64,000 nt of DNA, taken from Microcoleus vaginatus_C (lineage in GTDB: Bacteria > Cyanobacteriota > Cyanobacteriia > Cyanobacteriales > Microcoleaceae). The stretch lies in the NCBI GenBank assembly GCA_040004035.1, contig JAMPLN010000005.1, one strand, 5' to 3'. A model generated the notes under the pieces. It saw only the letters and a program-made list of their open reading frames with translations. It had not been told where the DNA came from and searched no databases. A program made the translations under genes and the position numbers. The first letter of the stretch is position 1, and every line of letters begins with the position of its first letter. This document shows positions 7,884 through 16,095 of the stretch, piece by piece.

Positions 7884-8678
7884 ATGTCTGATGAAAGGCT
7901 GCAAAAAATCCTCGCCCAGTGGGGCATTGCCTCTCGCCGTCTTGCAGAACAGATGATTGTAGCTGGACGAGTCCGAGTTAATGGCAATATTGTTCGCTTA
8001 GGAGAAAAAGCGAATCCCGATCGCGATCTCATCCAAGTCGATGGAGTCCCGGTGAAACCAACGGATCGACCCGCAAAGGTCTATCTCTTGCTCAACAAAC
8101 CGGCAGGCGTAGTTTCTACTTGCAGCGATCCAAGATCCCGATCGAAAGTTCTCGACTTGCTGCCACCACAACTGCGCTCCGGTCAAGGCATCCACCCCGT
8201 AGGACGCTTAGATGCAGATTCCACCGGCGCCCTCTTGCTTACCAATGATGGTAAGCTGACATTTTGTTTGACCCATCCGCGTCACTCGATCGCCAAAACT
8301 TATCAGGTTTGGGTGATCGGCTATCCCCCGGAACGCATACTACAAACGTGGCGTCAGGGCATCATCTTGTCCGGCAGAAAAACTTTGCCCGCGAAAGTTA
8401 AAGTTATCGATCGCGCGCAAGACCAAACTCTGTTAGAAGTCATTCTATCAGAAGGCAGAAACCGACAGATTCGGCGAACAGCCGAGCTGTTGGGATATCC
8501 CGTGGTGCGCCTGCACCGCACAGCCATTGGCCCGATTCAATTGCAGCGGCCCGGTGCGCCAATATTGCCACCAGGCTGCTGCCGACCCCTAGAAGATGCG
8601 GAAATTATTTATTTATGGAATCTAGTCAACCTAACATCAATAAGCGTGCCAGTAAATTCCCAGGAGCACAGCATATGA
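7884..8678 (+). CDS. rluB: Pseudouridine synthase of the RsuA/RluB/E/F family
   Basis: A 264-residue enzyme that isomerises uridine to pseudouridine in rRNA. An N-terminal S4 RNA-binding domain (RLQKILAQWGIASRRLAEQM, residues 4-50) is followed by the synthase domain. The catalytic aspartate is in GRLDADSTGALLLTNDG (about residue 110), and the later motif EGRNRQIRR is typical of this subfamily. I use the ATG at 7884 because the S4 domain starts there; the frame upstream (from 7836) adds 16 unrelated residues. The exact rRNA target, and thus RluB versus a paralogue, cannot be decided. Its TGA overlaps the ATG of the next gene (ATGA at 8675-8678), so translation of the two is probably coupled. 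Confidence 0.88.
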   Translation: MSDERLQKILAQWGIASRRLAEQMIVAGRVRVNGNIVRLGEKANPDRDLIQVDGVPVKPTDRPAKVYLLLNKPAGVVSTCSDPRSRSKVLDLLPPQLRSGQGIHPVGRLDADSTGALLLTNDGKLTFCLTHPRHSIAKTYQVWVIGYPPERILQTWRQGIILSGRKTLPAKVKVIDRAQDQTLLEVILSEGRNRQIRRTAELLGYPVVRLHRTAIGPIQLQRPGAPILPPGCCRPLEDAEIIYLWNLVNLTSISVPVNSQEHSI

Positions 8679-9556
8679 CAAAGAATTTATTGTTTTTATT
8701 CTTCAAAACCACTAAGCAGAAACGGCACTCCCAAGAGCCAGAAACAGCTCAGAAAAAGCTAGCGGAAATTGGAACTCAACTCCGTCAGTACCGCGAACAG
8801 CAGTCTATTTGTTTGGACAAAGTAGCCGTGGTAACAATGATTCGGCGGAATCTGCTACAAGCCATCGAGGACGGTCAACTCGACCAACTTCCCGAACCCG
8901 TCTACACTCAGGGTTTGATCAAGCGCTACGCTGAAGCAATGGGTTTGGACGGAACTCAGTTTGCCGACTTTTTCCCGATCGAACCGCCGCCTCGATCGAG
9001 AACCAAGCTATCCTGGCAAGATGGGCCTCAGTTGCGGCCGATGCACCTCTACCTCTTTTACACATTTCTAATTATCTGTTCGGTCAATGTCTTATCTCAG
9101 TTGATGAGCGGTTCTGTTACCGCAAAAAACGGTGCCGGAACCGAAGAACTAGCGCTTGGGCAGCAAGAACAAGCCCGTTTAGCTGCTGAGGCATCGAGCT
9201 CCTCAAAAAATCAGAAACCGGATAGTTACGAGGCTGTCGAAGCAGCAAGAACCGGTCAAAATTTAAATCAATCTGGCAATAAACCAGTGATGGTTAGCGT
9301 CACTTTTAAAGCAGAATCCTGGATGCAGGTTGAAGTCGATGGTAAAACAGAGTTTGAGGGAACTTTGCCGAGCGGGACTGTTCGCACCTGGGGGGCTCAA
9401 AAGCAATTGGTAGTGGTAGCAGGTAACGCCGGCGGGGTAATGGTTGCTGTTAATAACGGACAAGCCGAACAACTAGGAGCTCCTGGAGTCGCCAAAGAAG
9501 TTATTTTTAAAGCAAGCGAACTCAAGTCTTCAGCACCGCCCAAGAATGAAGGTTGA
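8675..9556 (+). CDS. RodZ-like helix-turn-helix membrane protein
   Basis: A 293-residue protein with an N-terminal cytoplasmic HTH_25 domain: LAEIGTQLRQYREQQSICLD, then LLQAIEDGQLDQLPEPVYTQ and GLIKRYAEAMGLD. A single membrane helix follows at about residues 125-142 (LYLFYTFLIICSVNVLSQL). A C-terminal DUF4115 domain contains SVTFKAESWMQVEVDGKTEF. This is the RodZ layout; RodZ links MreB filaments to the membrane for cell shape. The start ATG at 8675 has an AGGAG Shine-Dalgarno at 8662-8666 and overlaps the rluB stop by 4 bases. A start 20 codons upstream is less likely. Confidence 0.85.
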   Translation: MTKNLLFLFFKTTKQKRHSQEPETAQKKLAEIGTQLRQYREQQSICLDKVAVVTMIRRNLLQAIEDGQLDQLPEPVYTQGLIKRYAEAMGLDGTQFADFFPIEPPPRSRTKLSWQDGPQLRPMHLYLFYTFLIICSVNVLSQLMSGSVTAKNGAGTEELALGQQEQARLAAEASSSSKNQKPDSYEAVEAARTGQNLNQSGNKPVMVSVTFKAESWMQVEVDGKTEFEGTLPSGTVRTWGAQKQLVVVAGNAGGVMVAVNNGQAEQLGAPGVAKEVIFKASELKSSAPPKNEG

Positions 9557-9946
9557 GTGTTAATGGGTAATTGTTAAGGGGTAATAGGTAATAGCGGGCA
9601 GCCCCCAGCTTTTAATTAGAATGTGCGTCTTGATTCACTCATTACCAATTACCCATTACCCATTAATAATTACCAATTCTATCAATTCCAGTTGCATCGG
9701 AAGAGTCAAATCCAGTCAACAGTCAACAATCAGGGATGGATGGTGCAACCGGAATTGATAGAATTCATCTGCGTTAATCTGTGTTAATCTGCCCTCATCT
9801 GCGGTAAAAAAAGAGAATTTATCCGACCGCAGATGACAAGGGATTGACACAGATTCACGCAGATAAAGTATAGAGATAGGAATAATTCCGATGCTAACAG
9901 ATTTGATATTACCCATTAACAATTACCAACTACCCCTTACCGACGA
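9557..9946. other. Repeat-rich gap between rodZ-like and malQ genes
   Basis: Convergent gene ends enclose GGGTAAT/GGTAATA repeats (9563-9592), ATTACCC repeats (9643-9672) and a block of CTGCGTTAATCTGTG-type repeats with the inverted copy CGCAGAT (9765-9865). The 68-codon frame at 9716-9922 covers only repeats and is not a credible gene. Confidence 0.6.
9765..9865. repeat. CGCAGAT-type dispersed inverted repeat
   Basis: CATCTGCGTTAATCTG on the left and CAGATTCACGCAGATAAAG on the right, with a central ATCTGCGG/CCGCAGAT pair, form an inverted element of about 100 bp. Related copies are at 30255-30340 and 42997-43026. Confidence 0.7.
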
Positions 9947-11455
9947 TCAATTTTTATTGGGAGCGCGGCCGGAAATGTAAGTCATGCTTTTGAGCCGATC
10001 GCGCACTTCCCAATTCAAAGCTTCGGGTCGATACCGCCATCCCCAATTTCCTTCTGGTTTCCCCGGAAAATTCATCCGCGCGTCTGTACCCAAACCCAAC
10101 AAGTCTTGATACGGCACAATTGCCAAATTAGCAACAGACATCCAACCCATGCGGATTAAAGACCAGTGAATTCCTTGGGGATCGATGCAGCCCAAATAAC
10201 GATAAACGTCATCTCTTTCGTAGTGTTGCAGTTGATTGAACCATCCGACAGTGGTGTCGTTGTCGTGAGTGCCGGTATAAACTACACAGTTGCGATCGTA
10301 ATTGAAAGGCAAAAAAGGCTCGCCCGGGCCTGAGTTAAAAGCAAACTGCAAAATCTTCATTCCCGGAAACTCGTATCGATCGCGCAAAGCTTCCACTTCT
10401 GGAGTAATTACCCCTAAATCCTCAGCGATAATCGGCAAGTTGCCAAACTTCTCGTTAATTAGATCCAACAAAGCTGTTCCAGGCGCTTTAATCCACTCTC
10501 CGTACATAGCAGTTTCTTGCCCGCGCTTCACCGCCCAGTAAGCTTCAAATCCTCGAAAGTGGTCGATCCGAGTCACGTCTACATAAGAGAAAATGGCTTC
10601 AAAACGCTGCACCCACCACTCAAAATTAGTTGCTTGCAACTTCTCCCAATTGTATACCGGGTTGCCCCACAATTGACCTGTATTGCTGAAGTAATCAGGG
10701 GGAACTCCGGCCATTAAAGCTGCTTCTCCGGTGGCTTCATCCAAGCAAAATATTTCTGGATGAGACCACACATCCGCGCTGTCGTGAGCTACATAAATCG
10801 GAATATCGCCAATAATTTTAATGTCCCGCAGGTTAGCATAGCATTTCAACTCCGTCCACTGGCGAAAAAACTCAAACTGGACGTATTTGTAGTAATAAAT
10901 CTCAGCATTTAGCTGCTGACGCCACTTCTCTAGAGACTCTGGTTCTCGACGGGCAATTTCTGGTTCCCAATTGTTCCAGCTAACACCGCCAAAGTTGTCT
11001 TTTAGTGCCATAAATAAGGCGTAATCTTCCAGCCAATTCTCTTTGCTTTGGCAAAAAGCTGAGAATTCTTTTTGCTGCACAGGCGATGCTTTGGCTTTGA
11101 AGTTTTCGCACGCTTTTTTTAGCAAAGGCACTTTCAGGGCGATTGCCCGCTCGAAGTCTACATAATCCAGCGGAAATTCTGGTAAATTAGCGAAGTCTTC
11201 ATCGGCGAGCAATTGGTCGTCCCGCAGCAGTTCTGGGTTGATCAGCAGCGGATTTCCCGCCATTGCTGAATAGCACGAATAAGGAGAATTGCCGTATCCT
11301 GTCGGCCCCAGCGGCAATACCTGCCAGTATTGCTGGTCGCTCTCAACTAAAAAGTCAATAAAGCGATATGCTTCTATTCCCATGTCCCCAATGCCAAATC
11401 GACTGGGAAAGGATGTGGGGTGGAGTAGCATGCCGCTCGATCGGGGAAAAAGCAT
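9947..11455 (-). CDS. malQ: 4-alpha-glucanotransferase (amylomaltase, GH77)
   Basis: A 502-residue disproportionating enzyme that transfers alpha-1,4-glucan segments during glycogen/maltodextrin turnover. The N-terminus RSSGMLLHPTSFPSRFGIGD is typical. The catalytic nucleophile lies in VTRIDHFRGFEAYW, the acid/base region in PIIAEDLGVITPEV, and the third carboxylate region in VVYTGTHDNDTTVGWF. The length is normal for the plant/cyanobacterial type. The start ATG at 11455 leaves the conserved N-terminus complete. The gene stands alone. Confidence 0.97.
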   Translation of the reverse strand: MLFPRSSGMLLHPTSFPSRFGIGDMGIEAYRFIDFLVESDQQYWQVLPLGPTGYGNSPYSCYSAMAGNPLLINPELLRDDQLLADEDFANLPEFPLDYVDFERAIALKVPLLKKACENFKAKASPVQQKEFSAFCQSKENWLEDYALFMALKDNFGGVSWNNWEPEIARREPESLEKWRQQLNAEIYYYKYVQFEFFRQWTELKCYANLRDIKIIGDIPIYVAHDSADVWSHPEIFCLDEATGEAALMAGVPPDYFSNTGQLWGNPVYNWEKLQATNFEWWVQRFEAIFSYVDVTRIDHFRGFEAYWAVKRGQETAMYGEWIKAPGTALLDLINEKFGNLPIIAEDLGVITPEVEALRDRYEFPGMKILQFAFNSGPGEPFLPFNYDRNCVVYTGTHDNDTTVGWFNQLQHYERDDVYRYLGCIDPQGIHWSLIRMGWMSVANLAIVPYQDLLGLGTDARMNFPGKPEGNWGWRYRPEALNWEVRDRLKSMTYISGRAPNKN

Positions 11456-11919
11456 AATCTATCTAAAGATATAGGAATTTAACATTGACAATTTGACCTA
11501 TGTTCCCTACCCGTTAAACTTCGCAGTTTTTAGGGCGATTGTTAGGGCAAATACTTTTGTGATTGTCTCATATTTTCTGCGATAACGTGCTTACCCAATA
11601 TTTTTCTGGAACTCTACTCAGAAGTTATGAGTAGATTTCAAAACATCAAAATCCGAACTTACACGATCGCCCTGCTTTCACAGCTAGGTTTTTTTACCCA
11701 GGCTGGTCTGCTGCAACAAAGTATTTTGCTTGAGCGTACCCGGTTTCTGCTTAATTTTTAAATCTAACTTTTCTTTTGCTGTCGCTCCATCTCTCTGCAG
11801 TCGTAAATTGCCCGCCCAAAATCAGCCATCACTTAAGCAGAGCCAATGCACAAATAAGCCGGCTGTTTTTGTATCTCACAAAACAGTCGGCTGCGGAATT
11901 ACCTGAAAAGAGGCTGAGT
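11456..11919. other. Intergenic region between malQ and psbY
   Basis: It contains the malQ promoter region and, close to psbY, the hairpin listed separately. One arm of the ACCCGGTTTCT repeat family occurs near 11739. The open frame at 11776-12024 on the + strand runs antisense to psbY and is rejected. Confidence 0.5.
11858..11894 (-). terminator. Hairpin downstream of psbY
   Basis: GCCGGCTGTTTTTGT and ACAAAACAGTCGGC form a near-perfect stem of 13-14 bp with a short loop, starting about 25 bases after the psbY stop codon on the minus strand. It fits a terminator or a 3'-end stabilising structure. Confidence 0.65.
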
Positions 11920-12045
11920 TTAAGCTTGCTTGTTCAACATTTTCTGCACTTGTTTGAGAGCTATACTGCCGATGTTGTAAGCAGCCCAGCCGCCCGCCAA
12001 CAATACGGGCATCAATACTATTAGTATGCGGAAGTCAAATTCCAT
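11920..12045 (-). CDS. psbY: Photosystem II protein Y (PsbY)
   Basis: A 41-residue frame, easily missed because of its size, reads MEFDFRILIVLMPVLLAG then GWAAYNIGSIALKQVQKM and LNKQA. PsbY is a single-helix, low-molecular-weight photosystem II subunit near cytochrome b559. The sequence matches the cyanobacterial pattern: (M)DFR.LIVLLPVLLA.GWA.YNIG..AL.Q.Q. One membrane helix covers about residues 6-25. The ATG is preceded by a very strong Shine-Dalgarno, AGGAGGAG (12051-12058 on the minus strand). A hairpin follows the stop. Confidence 0.93.
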   Translation of the reverse strand: MEFDFRILIVLMPVLLAGGWAAYNIGSIALKQVQKMLNKQA

Positions 12046-12252
12046 GAGTTCTCCTCCTAAAGTTTTTTAACAAATTCTCATAATCTATTTGTATCTCATT
12101 TTGTCGCCATTCTCCTGACTCTTTAACCAAATATTGTCGCCTTTAAAAGTTCCTCTGCCACTGGCAGCCGGATACGCAGGAGGACATCGCTCCGCAAGAA
12201 TTGAGAGCGAAAGCGAAACCCCTGGGCGGGCGATCGGCATTCGCTGCACCAA

Positions 12253-13011
12253 TTATGCCACAATCTGTTTCGCAATCCCTTCCACAACCTTAGTTAGAGG
12301 GTCGTTAGGGAAGTGCAGCGCAAACACTCCCTTGCTGGCGAGCAGCATCATCTGGTCGCTATGGGGCAGGACCCCTGCCACTGGGATGTTGTAAATACTC
12401 TCTACTTGCTGCTTCAAATCCTCGAAATCCAGGGATTCTGGGGCTTTATTGATCGTCATCAAAATTTTGGGAACTTCTAATTTTCGGGCTACATCTACCG
12501 TGACAGCCGTTCCCTGAAAATCTTGCTGATCCGGACGCAGAATCAGCAGCAGGATGTCGGAAATGGTGATGCTGAGGAGGGTTTCTTCGTTGAGCCCTGG
12601 GTGCGTGTCTATAAATAGGTAGTCTAAGTTCAAAACCTCGATCAGTTCTTGAAAGCCGTCGGTAAGCAGTCCCACGTCGTAGCCTTCCCGCAAAACTCGC
12701 GCTATCTCCCCTGCTTTAATGCTCGAAGGAATCAGGTAGAGGTTGCCGTTACTGGCTACTTTTGGCAGCAGCGAACTCACATTGTAGGCCGTATCCGCGA
12801 TCGGACACCGGCCCCACAGGTAATCGTTCAGGCAGTGATCCATGTTGCTCTCGCTGAAACCGAACAGCACGTGAATCCCCGGTGATTGAATGTCTGTGTC
12901 CACAATGGCAACCCGATTTCCGTCGCGAGCGATAATAGATGCCAGGTTTGCTGTCGTGTTCGATTTGCCAGTTCCGCCCCGGTAAGAGTGGACAGAGATG
13001 ATTTTGGACAT
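12253..13011 (-). CDS. MinD/ParA-family ATPase
   Basis: A 252-residue deviant Walker A ATPase. The P-loop is HSYRGGTGKSNTTANLA (residues 8-24) with the signature lysine in GGTGKS. DTDIQSPGIH gives the switch I region and LDYLFIDTHPGLNEETL the Walker B/switch II. The C-terminus (ADPL/PLTKVVEGIAKQIV) has no clear amphipathic membrane-targeting helix like that of MinD, so it is probably not the septum-site MinD. It lies 74 bases downstream of a CHASE2-domain membrane protein on the same strand, and the two are likely one operon. Such ATPases beside sensor proteins are often of unknown cargo; the role is open. Confidence 0.85.
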   Translation of the reverse strand: MSKIISVHSYRGGTGKSNTTANLASIIARDGNRVAIVDTDIQSPGIHVLFGFSESNMDHCLNDYLWGRCPIADTAYNVSSLLPKVASNGNLYLIPSSIKAGEIARVLREGYDVGLLTDGFQELIEVLNLDYLFIDTHPGLNEETLLSITISDILLLILRPDQQDFQGTAVTVDVARKLEVPKILMTINKAPESLDFEDLKQQVESIYNIPVAGVLPHSDQMMLLASKGVFALHFPNDPLTKVVEGIAKQIVA

Positions 13012-13085
13012 GATCTGCGTATTAGGGTAAGAAACGGCGAGAACCCATTATGATGCAATTCTCAATGATGCAGTCGAGTTGTCTA

Positions 13086-14876
13086 TCATTCTTCCTTGCC
13101 CCCCAAATCCTCCTTATCTGTTAAACTATCAATTTTTTCATCTTTTATCATCTTTTGGGCGCCCCTGCGCTGCCGCATCTGTTTGGCTTTGGTTTGCAAA
13201 TCGCTGAACTCGTCATCCGGTTTAGTTTCGGCTGAACTAGCACCACAATGAGTATCGATCGGGACACCCGTTGGAGAGCCGCTTTCCGATTCAGTCACGG
13301 CGGCGCGGTGCTTCTGCTGTTTGGCTTTTTCCTGCAACTGAGCTAGGTATTCGTCTGTCTGACTTTCGGCCTTGGGAAGTTCTGGGGTACTTGCAGTTAT
13401 TTCTTGGGGTTCGGAAGGTGTTTTTTCAGAGGTTTCTTGTTTGCTAATCCTCAGTTTATCTTTCTTTTGCTGCAATTCTTTAAAGAAATCAGATTCTGTG
13501 ATTTCTGCGACTTGCTGTTCTTTTTTGGCTTGGTCTATTTCGATTTTGAAGACTTGTTTTACTCGATCGCTAATGGCTTTCCCGTATCCGGCTTTATTAA
13601 ATCTGTCTGCTGATACAATGCTACCCCCAGTTAAGATTAATGCTAAGGCTGGCGCTGCCACAGGCACCCACCCTCCCAACAGAAAAATCCCAAAGCCGAT
13701 CGCGCAACACCCGGACAGCATTGCTCCGAATGTCACCGTCAACTTCGCTGGGTGAGCCATCCGCGATGCCAAGGTTCCTCCCACAATTGACCATCCCGAA
13801 ATCCACAGGATTTCTGCCCATTCCGGCCAAAACCATAACATCGGTCTGTTGTCTAAAACTGCACTCAAAATTTGGCTGACTACTTGTGCGTGTGCCACGA
13901 TCCCCGGCATGAATTGGTTGCTTTGCTGTCGCCCACTGTAAGGAGTATAAAAGAAATCTTTAACGCTTTCTGTGGTATAACCGATGAGCACTATTTTATC
14001 TTTAACTAAATTCGGGTCAACTTTCCCTTCTAAAACATCGGTGATTCTGACTTGGTTTGCGACTTGCTGCTTGGAACGGTAATTAATTAATATTTGATAT
14101 CCCCTGACATCGGCATTTTTGTATCCTCCGTCATTGCTTGCTAGTTGTTTTAATTGGGTTTTTCCCAGCCATAAAGATTGATCGGGTGCAAGTTGGGGAG
14201 AGATTTTTTGCCCTTGCAGGTAGCGGAGTGCTAGCTGGAGGTTGAAGGAATATAAAACTTGAGAATCGTCATTGCAAAGATGTTTTTGGGCCGAGGAGTT
14301 GCCCTCAATTGTTGGTGGTTTCATAAATAATAAAGCCCTGCGGAGTATGCCACCCGGATCGACTCCGAAATCTGCAAATCCCACCCGGTTTTCTGGCAGC
14401 CCCGGCGCAGGCGGAGAACCGGGATTGTCCGGGCTGCCGTCGGTGACTAAACATACGCCGATAATTCGATCGCTTTTTTGTAAAACTTTAGTTAATTCCT
14501 CGCGCCCGTCTCCTAAAGGTACGTCTCGCAGTACATCTAAACCAATGACGGCCGGCTGCATTTGGTCGAGTTTTTGTAAGATTTCAGCTATTTTGCGATC
14601 GGATATCGGCCACTGGTTCAGTTTCTGAATATCTGCTTCGGTAATCCCCACAACTAGCAAACGCGAGTCTGGCTGTTCTTCGGGACGCCACCTCACCATT
14701 TGGTCGTAAGCGCTTAATTCTAATGGTTCGAGTATTCCTAACTGTCGGGCTCCCATCAAAGATAATGTTACTGCCGCGCTGGCAATTAATACAGACTTAG
14801 CCAATGCTAGTGATGGTTTATACATTTGACTCAATTGAGCCACTGCCGATCGAATTTTATTAGATATTTTACTCAT
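13086..14876 (-). CDS. CHASE2 domain-containing membrane protein
   Basis: A 596-residue protein with an N-terminal membrane helix (about residues 24-45). An extracytoplasmic CHASE2 sensor domain follows (about 50-345), with the typical LLVVGITEADIQKLNQWPIS, AVIGLDVLRDVP, KIVLIGYTTESVKDFFYTPY and MPGIVAHAQVVSQIL motifs. Three membrane helices (about 350-430) come next. The cytoplasmic tail (about 440-596) is charged and rich in Gln, Glu and Lys, with two similar LAQLQEKAKQQKHRA and FSDLQTKAKQMRQRR segments. In many CHASE2 proteins the tail is a kinase, cyclase or diguanylate cyclase; here no catalytic domain is present. It may instead signal by contact, possibly with the MinD/ParA ATPase encoded just downstream. 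Confidence 0.88.
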   Translation of the reverse strand: MSKISNKIRSAVAQLSQMYKPSLALAKSVLIASAAVTLSLMGARQLGILEPLELSAYDQMVRWRPEEQPDSRLLVVGITEADIQKLNQWPISDRKIAEILQKLDQMQPAVIGLDVLRDVPLGDGREELTKVLQKSDRIIGVCLVTDGSPDNPGSPPAPGLPENRVGFADFGVDPGGILRRALLFMKPPTIEGNSSAQKHLCNDDSQVLYSFNLQLALRYLQGQKISPQLAPDQSLWLGKTQLKQLASNDGGYKNADVRGYQILINYRSKQQVANQVRITDVLEGKVDPNLVKDKIVLIGYTTESVKDFFYTPYSGRQQSNQFMPGIVAHAQVVSQILSAVLDNRPMLWFWPEWAEILWISGWSIVGGTLASRMAHPAKLTVTFGAMLSGCCAIGFGIFLLGGWVPVAAPALALILTGGSIVSADRFNKAGYGKAISDRVKQVFKIEIDQAKKEQQVAEITESDFFKELQQKKDKLRISKQETSEKTPSEPQEITASTPELPKAESQTDEYLAQLQEKAKQQKHRAAVTESESGSPTGVPIDTHCGASSAETKPDDEFSDLQTKAKQMRQRRGAQKMIKDEKIDSLTDKEDLGGKEE

Positions 14877-15212
14877 TATCCCAGCATAAAAGTTTGACTC
14901 GTTTCTGGAACAGCAGTTGTTTCACATTTCCCCCCTGCTGGAGACTTCCTCCATCTTAGAACACTCGGAAACTCCGACCGCTTTGTTACAAAAATTTACA
15001 GTACGTGGCGAGCAACTGTATCTAATGATACTTGCGGTTTAGGAAACCTGAGTTTTCCGACAGAGAATTCCCTTGCCGCTCGAATTAATAAATGTTATTG
15101 ATGATATGTCAAGGTATAAATTGTGTATCTGCGCCCTCGACTAGCAGCTCAAAAATATTTGTCGCCATCAGCGAATGCCTGTGTTTGGAATTATAGTGAA
15201 AGGTACAACAAA
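14877..15212. other. Divergent promoter region, CHASE2 and DUF928
   Basis: The gap between the divergent CHASE2 and DUF928 genes shows no further gene. An upstream in-frame extension of the DUF928 frame (from about 15123) has no signal-peptide character and is not used. Confidence 0.5.
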
Positions 15213-15953
15213 ATGAAACGTTTTCTACATCGGGCTACACTTGCGGTCGCCGTATCTGCGATCGCAGCTACCGTACCCAGTTCACTTACACCGATGCGCG
15301 CACAATCTCAGCCGCTTCTACTGAGTCAAAATGTTAATTTCAAGCCTCCCGACGTAACAGCCCCGGCCGGCCGACAAGGAGGGACACATCGCGGCAACAA
15401 GCTTTGTCCAGCGGGTTTATCTATTACTCCTTTAGTGCCTCCAACTAATATCGGTTTAACCCTAACAGATTCTCCCACAATTTTTGTCTATATTCCTAAC
15501 ACCTCGCCCGAAATAGAGTTTACTTTGCTCAACGAAAAGGAGGACAAAGTGGTCTACGAAAAAACCTTTAAAGTTGACAAATCCGGGATTGTTGGAGTTA
15601 CCATTCCTGCTACCGTGGACAACAACACATCCCTTGCAGTTGGTAAGCGATACGTGTGGTCATTTTCGTTAGTTTGCGACCCCGAAGACCGAGCTGCGGA
15701 TTTAGTTGTTAAAGGGTTCGTGCAGCGAATTGAACCGCAGGCAACTCTCAAGAGCGATTTGGCAAATCCCGACCCGATGACTAGGCTCAACGTTTATGCT
15801 CAAAATGGGATTTGGTACGAAACTCTCGCTACTTTAGCCCAAATGCGGCGTCAGACACCGGGGGATGTGAAGCTGACAGCCAAGTGGACGCAATTATTGC
15901 AGTCCCAAGGACTGGAATCTGTTGCAGCTCAACCACTGGTTGCGCCTCTTTAA
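15213..15953 (+). CDS. DUF928 exported protein, copy 1
   Basis: A 246-residue protein of the cyanobacterial DUF928 family. The signal peptide starts MKRFLHRATLAVAVSAIAAT and probably ends near residue 28. The mature part contains the family motifs: FKPPDVTAPAGRQGGTHRG, LTLTDSPTIFVYIP, EFTLLNEKEDKVVYEKTF and GKRYVWSFSLVCDPEDRA, followed by a C-terminal helical part with IEPQATLKSDLANPDP and NGIWYETLATLAQMRR. The role is unknown; several cyanobacterial DUF928 genes lie beside CHASE2 genes, as this one does (divergent, 336 bases apart). The start is the ATG at 15213 with AAGG upstream. A paralogue follows 142 bases downstream. Confidence 0.88.
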   Translation: MKRFLHRATLAVAVSAIAATVPSSLTPMRAQSQPLLLSQNVNFKPPDVTAPAGRQGGTHRGNKLCPAGLSITPLVPPTNIGLTLTDSPTIFVYIPNTSPEIEFTLLNEKEDKVVYEKTFKVDKSGIVGVTIPATVDNNTSLAVGKRYVWSFSLVCDPEDRAADLVVKGFVQRIEPQATLKSDLANPDPMTRLNVYAQNGIWYETLATLAQMRRQTPGDVKLTAKWTQLLQSQGLESVAAQPLVAPL

Positions 15954-16025
15954 ATCTCGCTCTTTCTGGAAATTTTGTCGGTCTGCCGATGGCGATGTAA
16001 AAATTGACCCATTTACTCGATCGCG

Positions 16026-16045
16026 CCCGGAGGTAAAACTCCGGG
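16026..16045 (+). terminator. Small GC-rich hairpin between DUF928 copies
   Basis: CCCGGAG and CTCCGGG form a 7-bp stem with a 6-base loop after the first DUF928 gene. There is no T-run, so it may be a processing or attenuating structure rather than a full terminator. Confidence 0.4.
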
Positions 16046-16095
16046 TTAACATTTAGATATGCGATCTATAAATATTTCTACAAGTGGGTGGAAAC

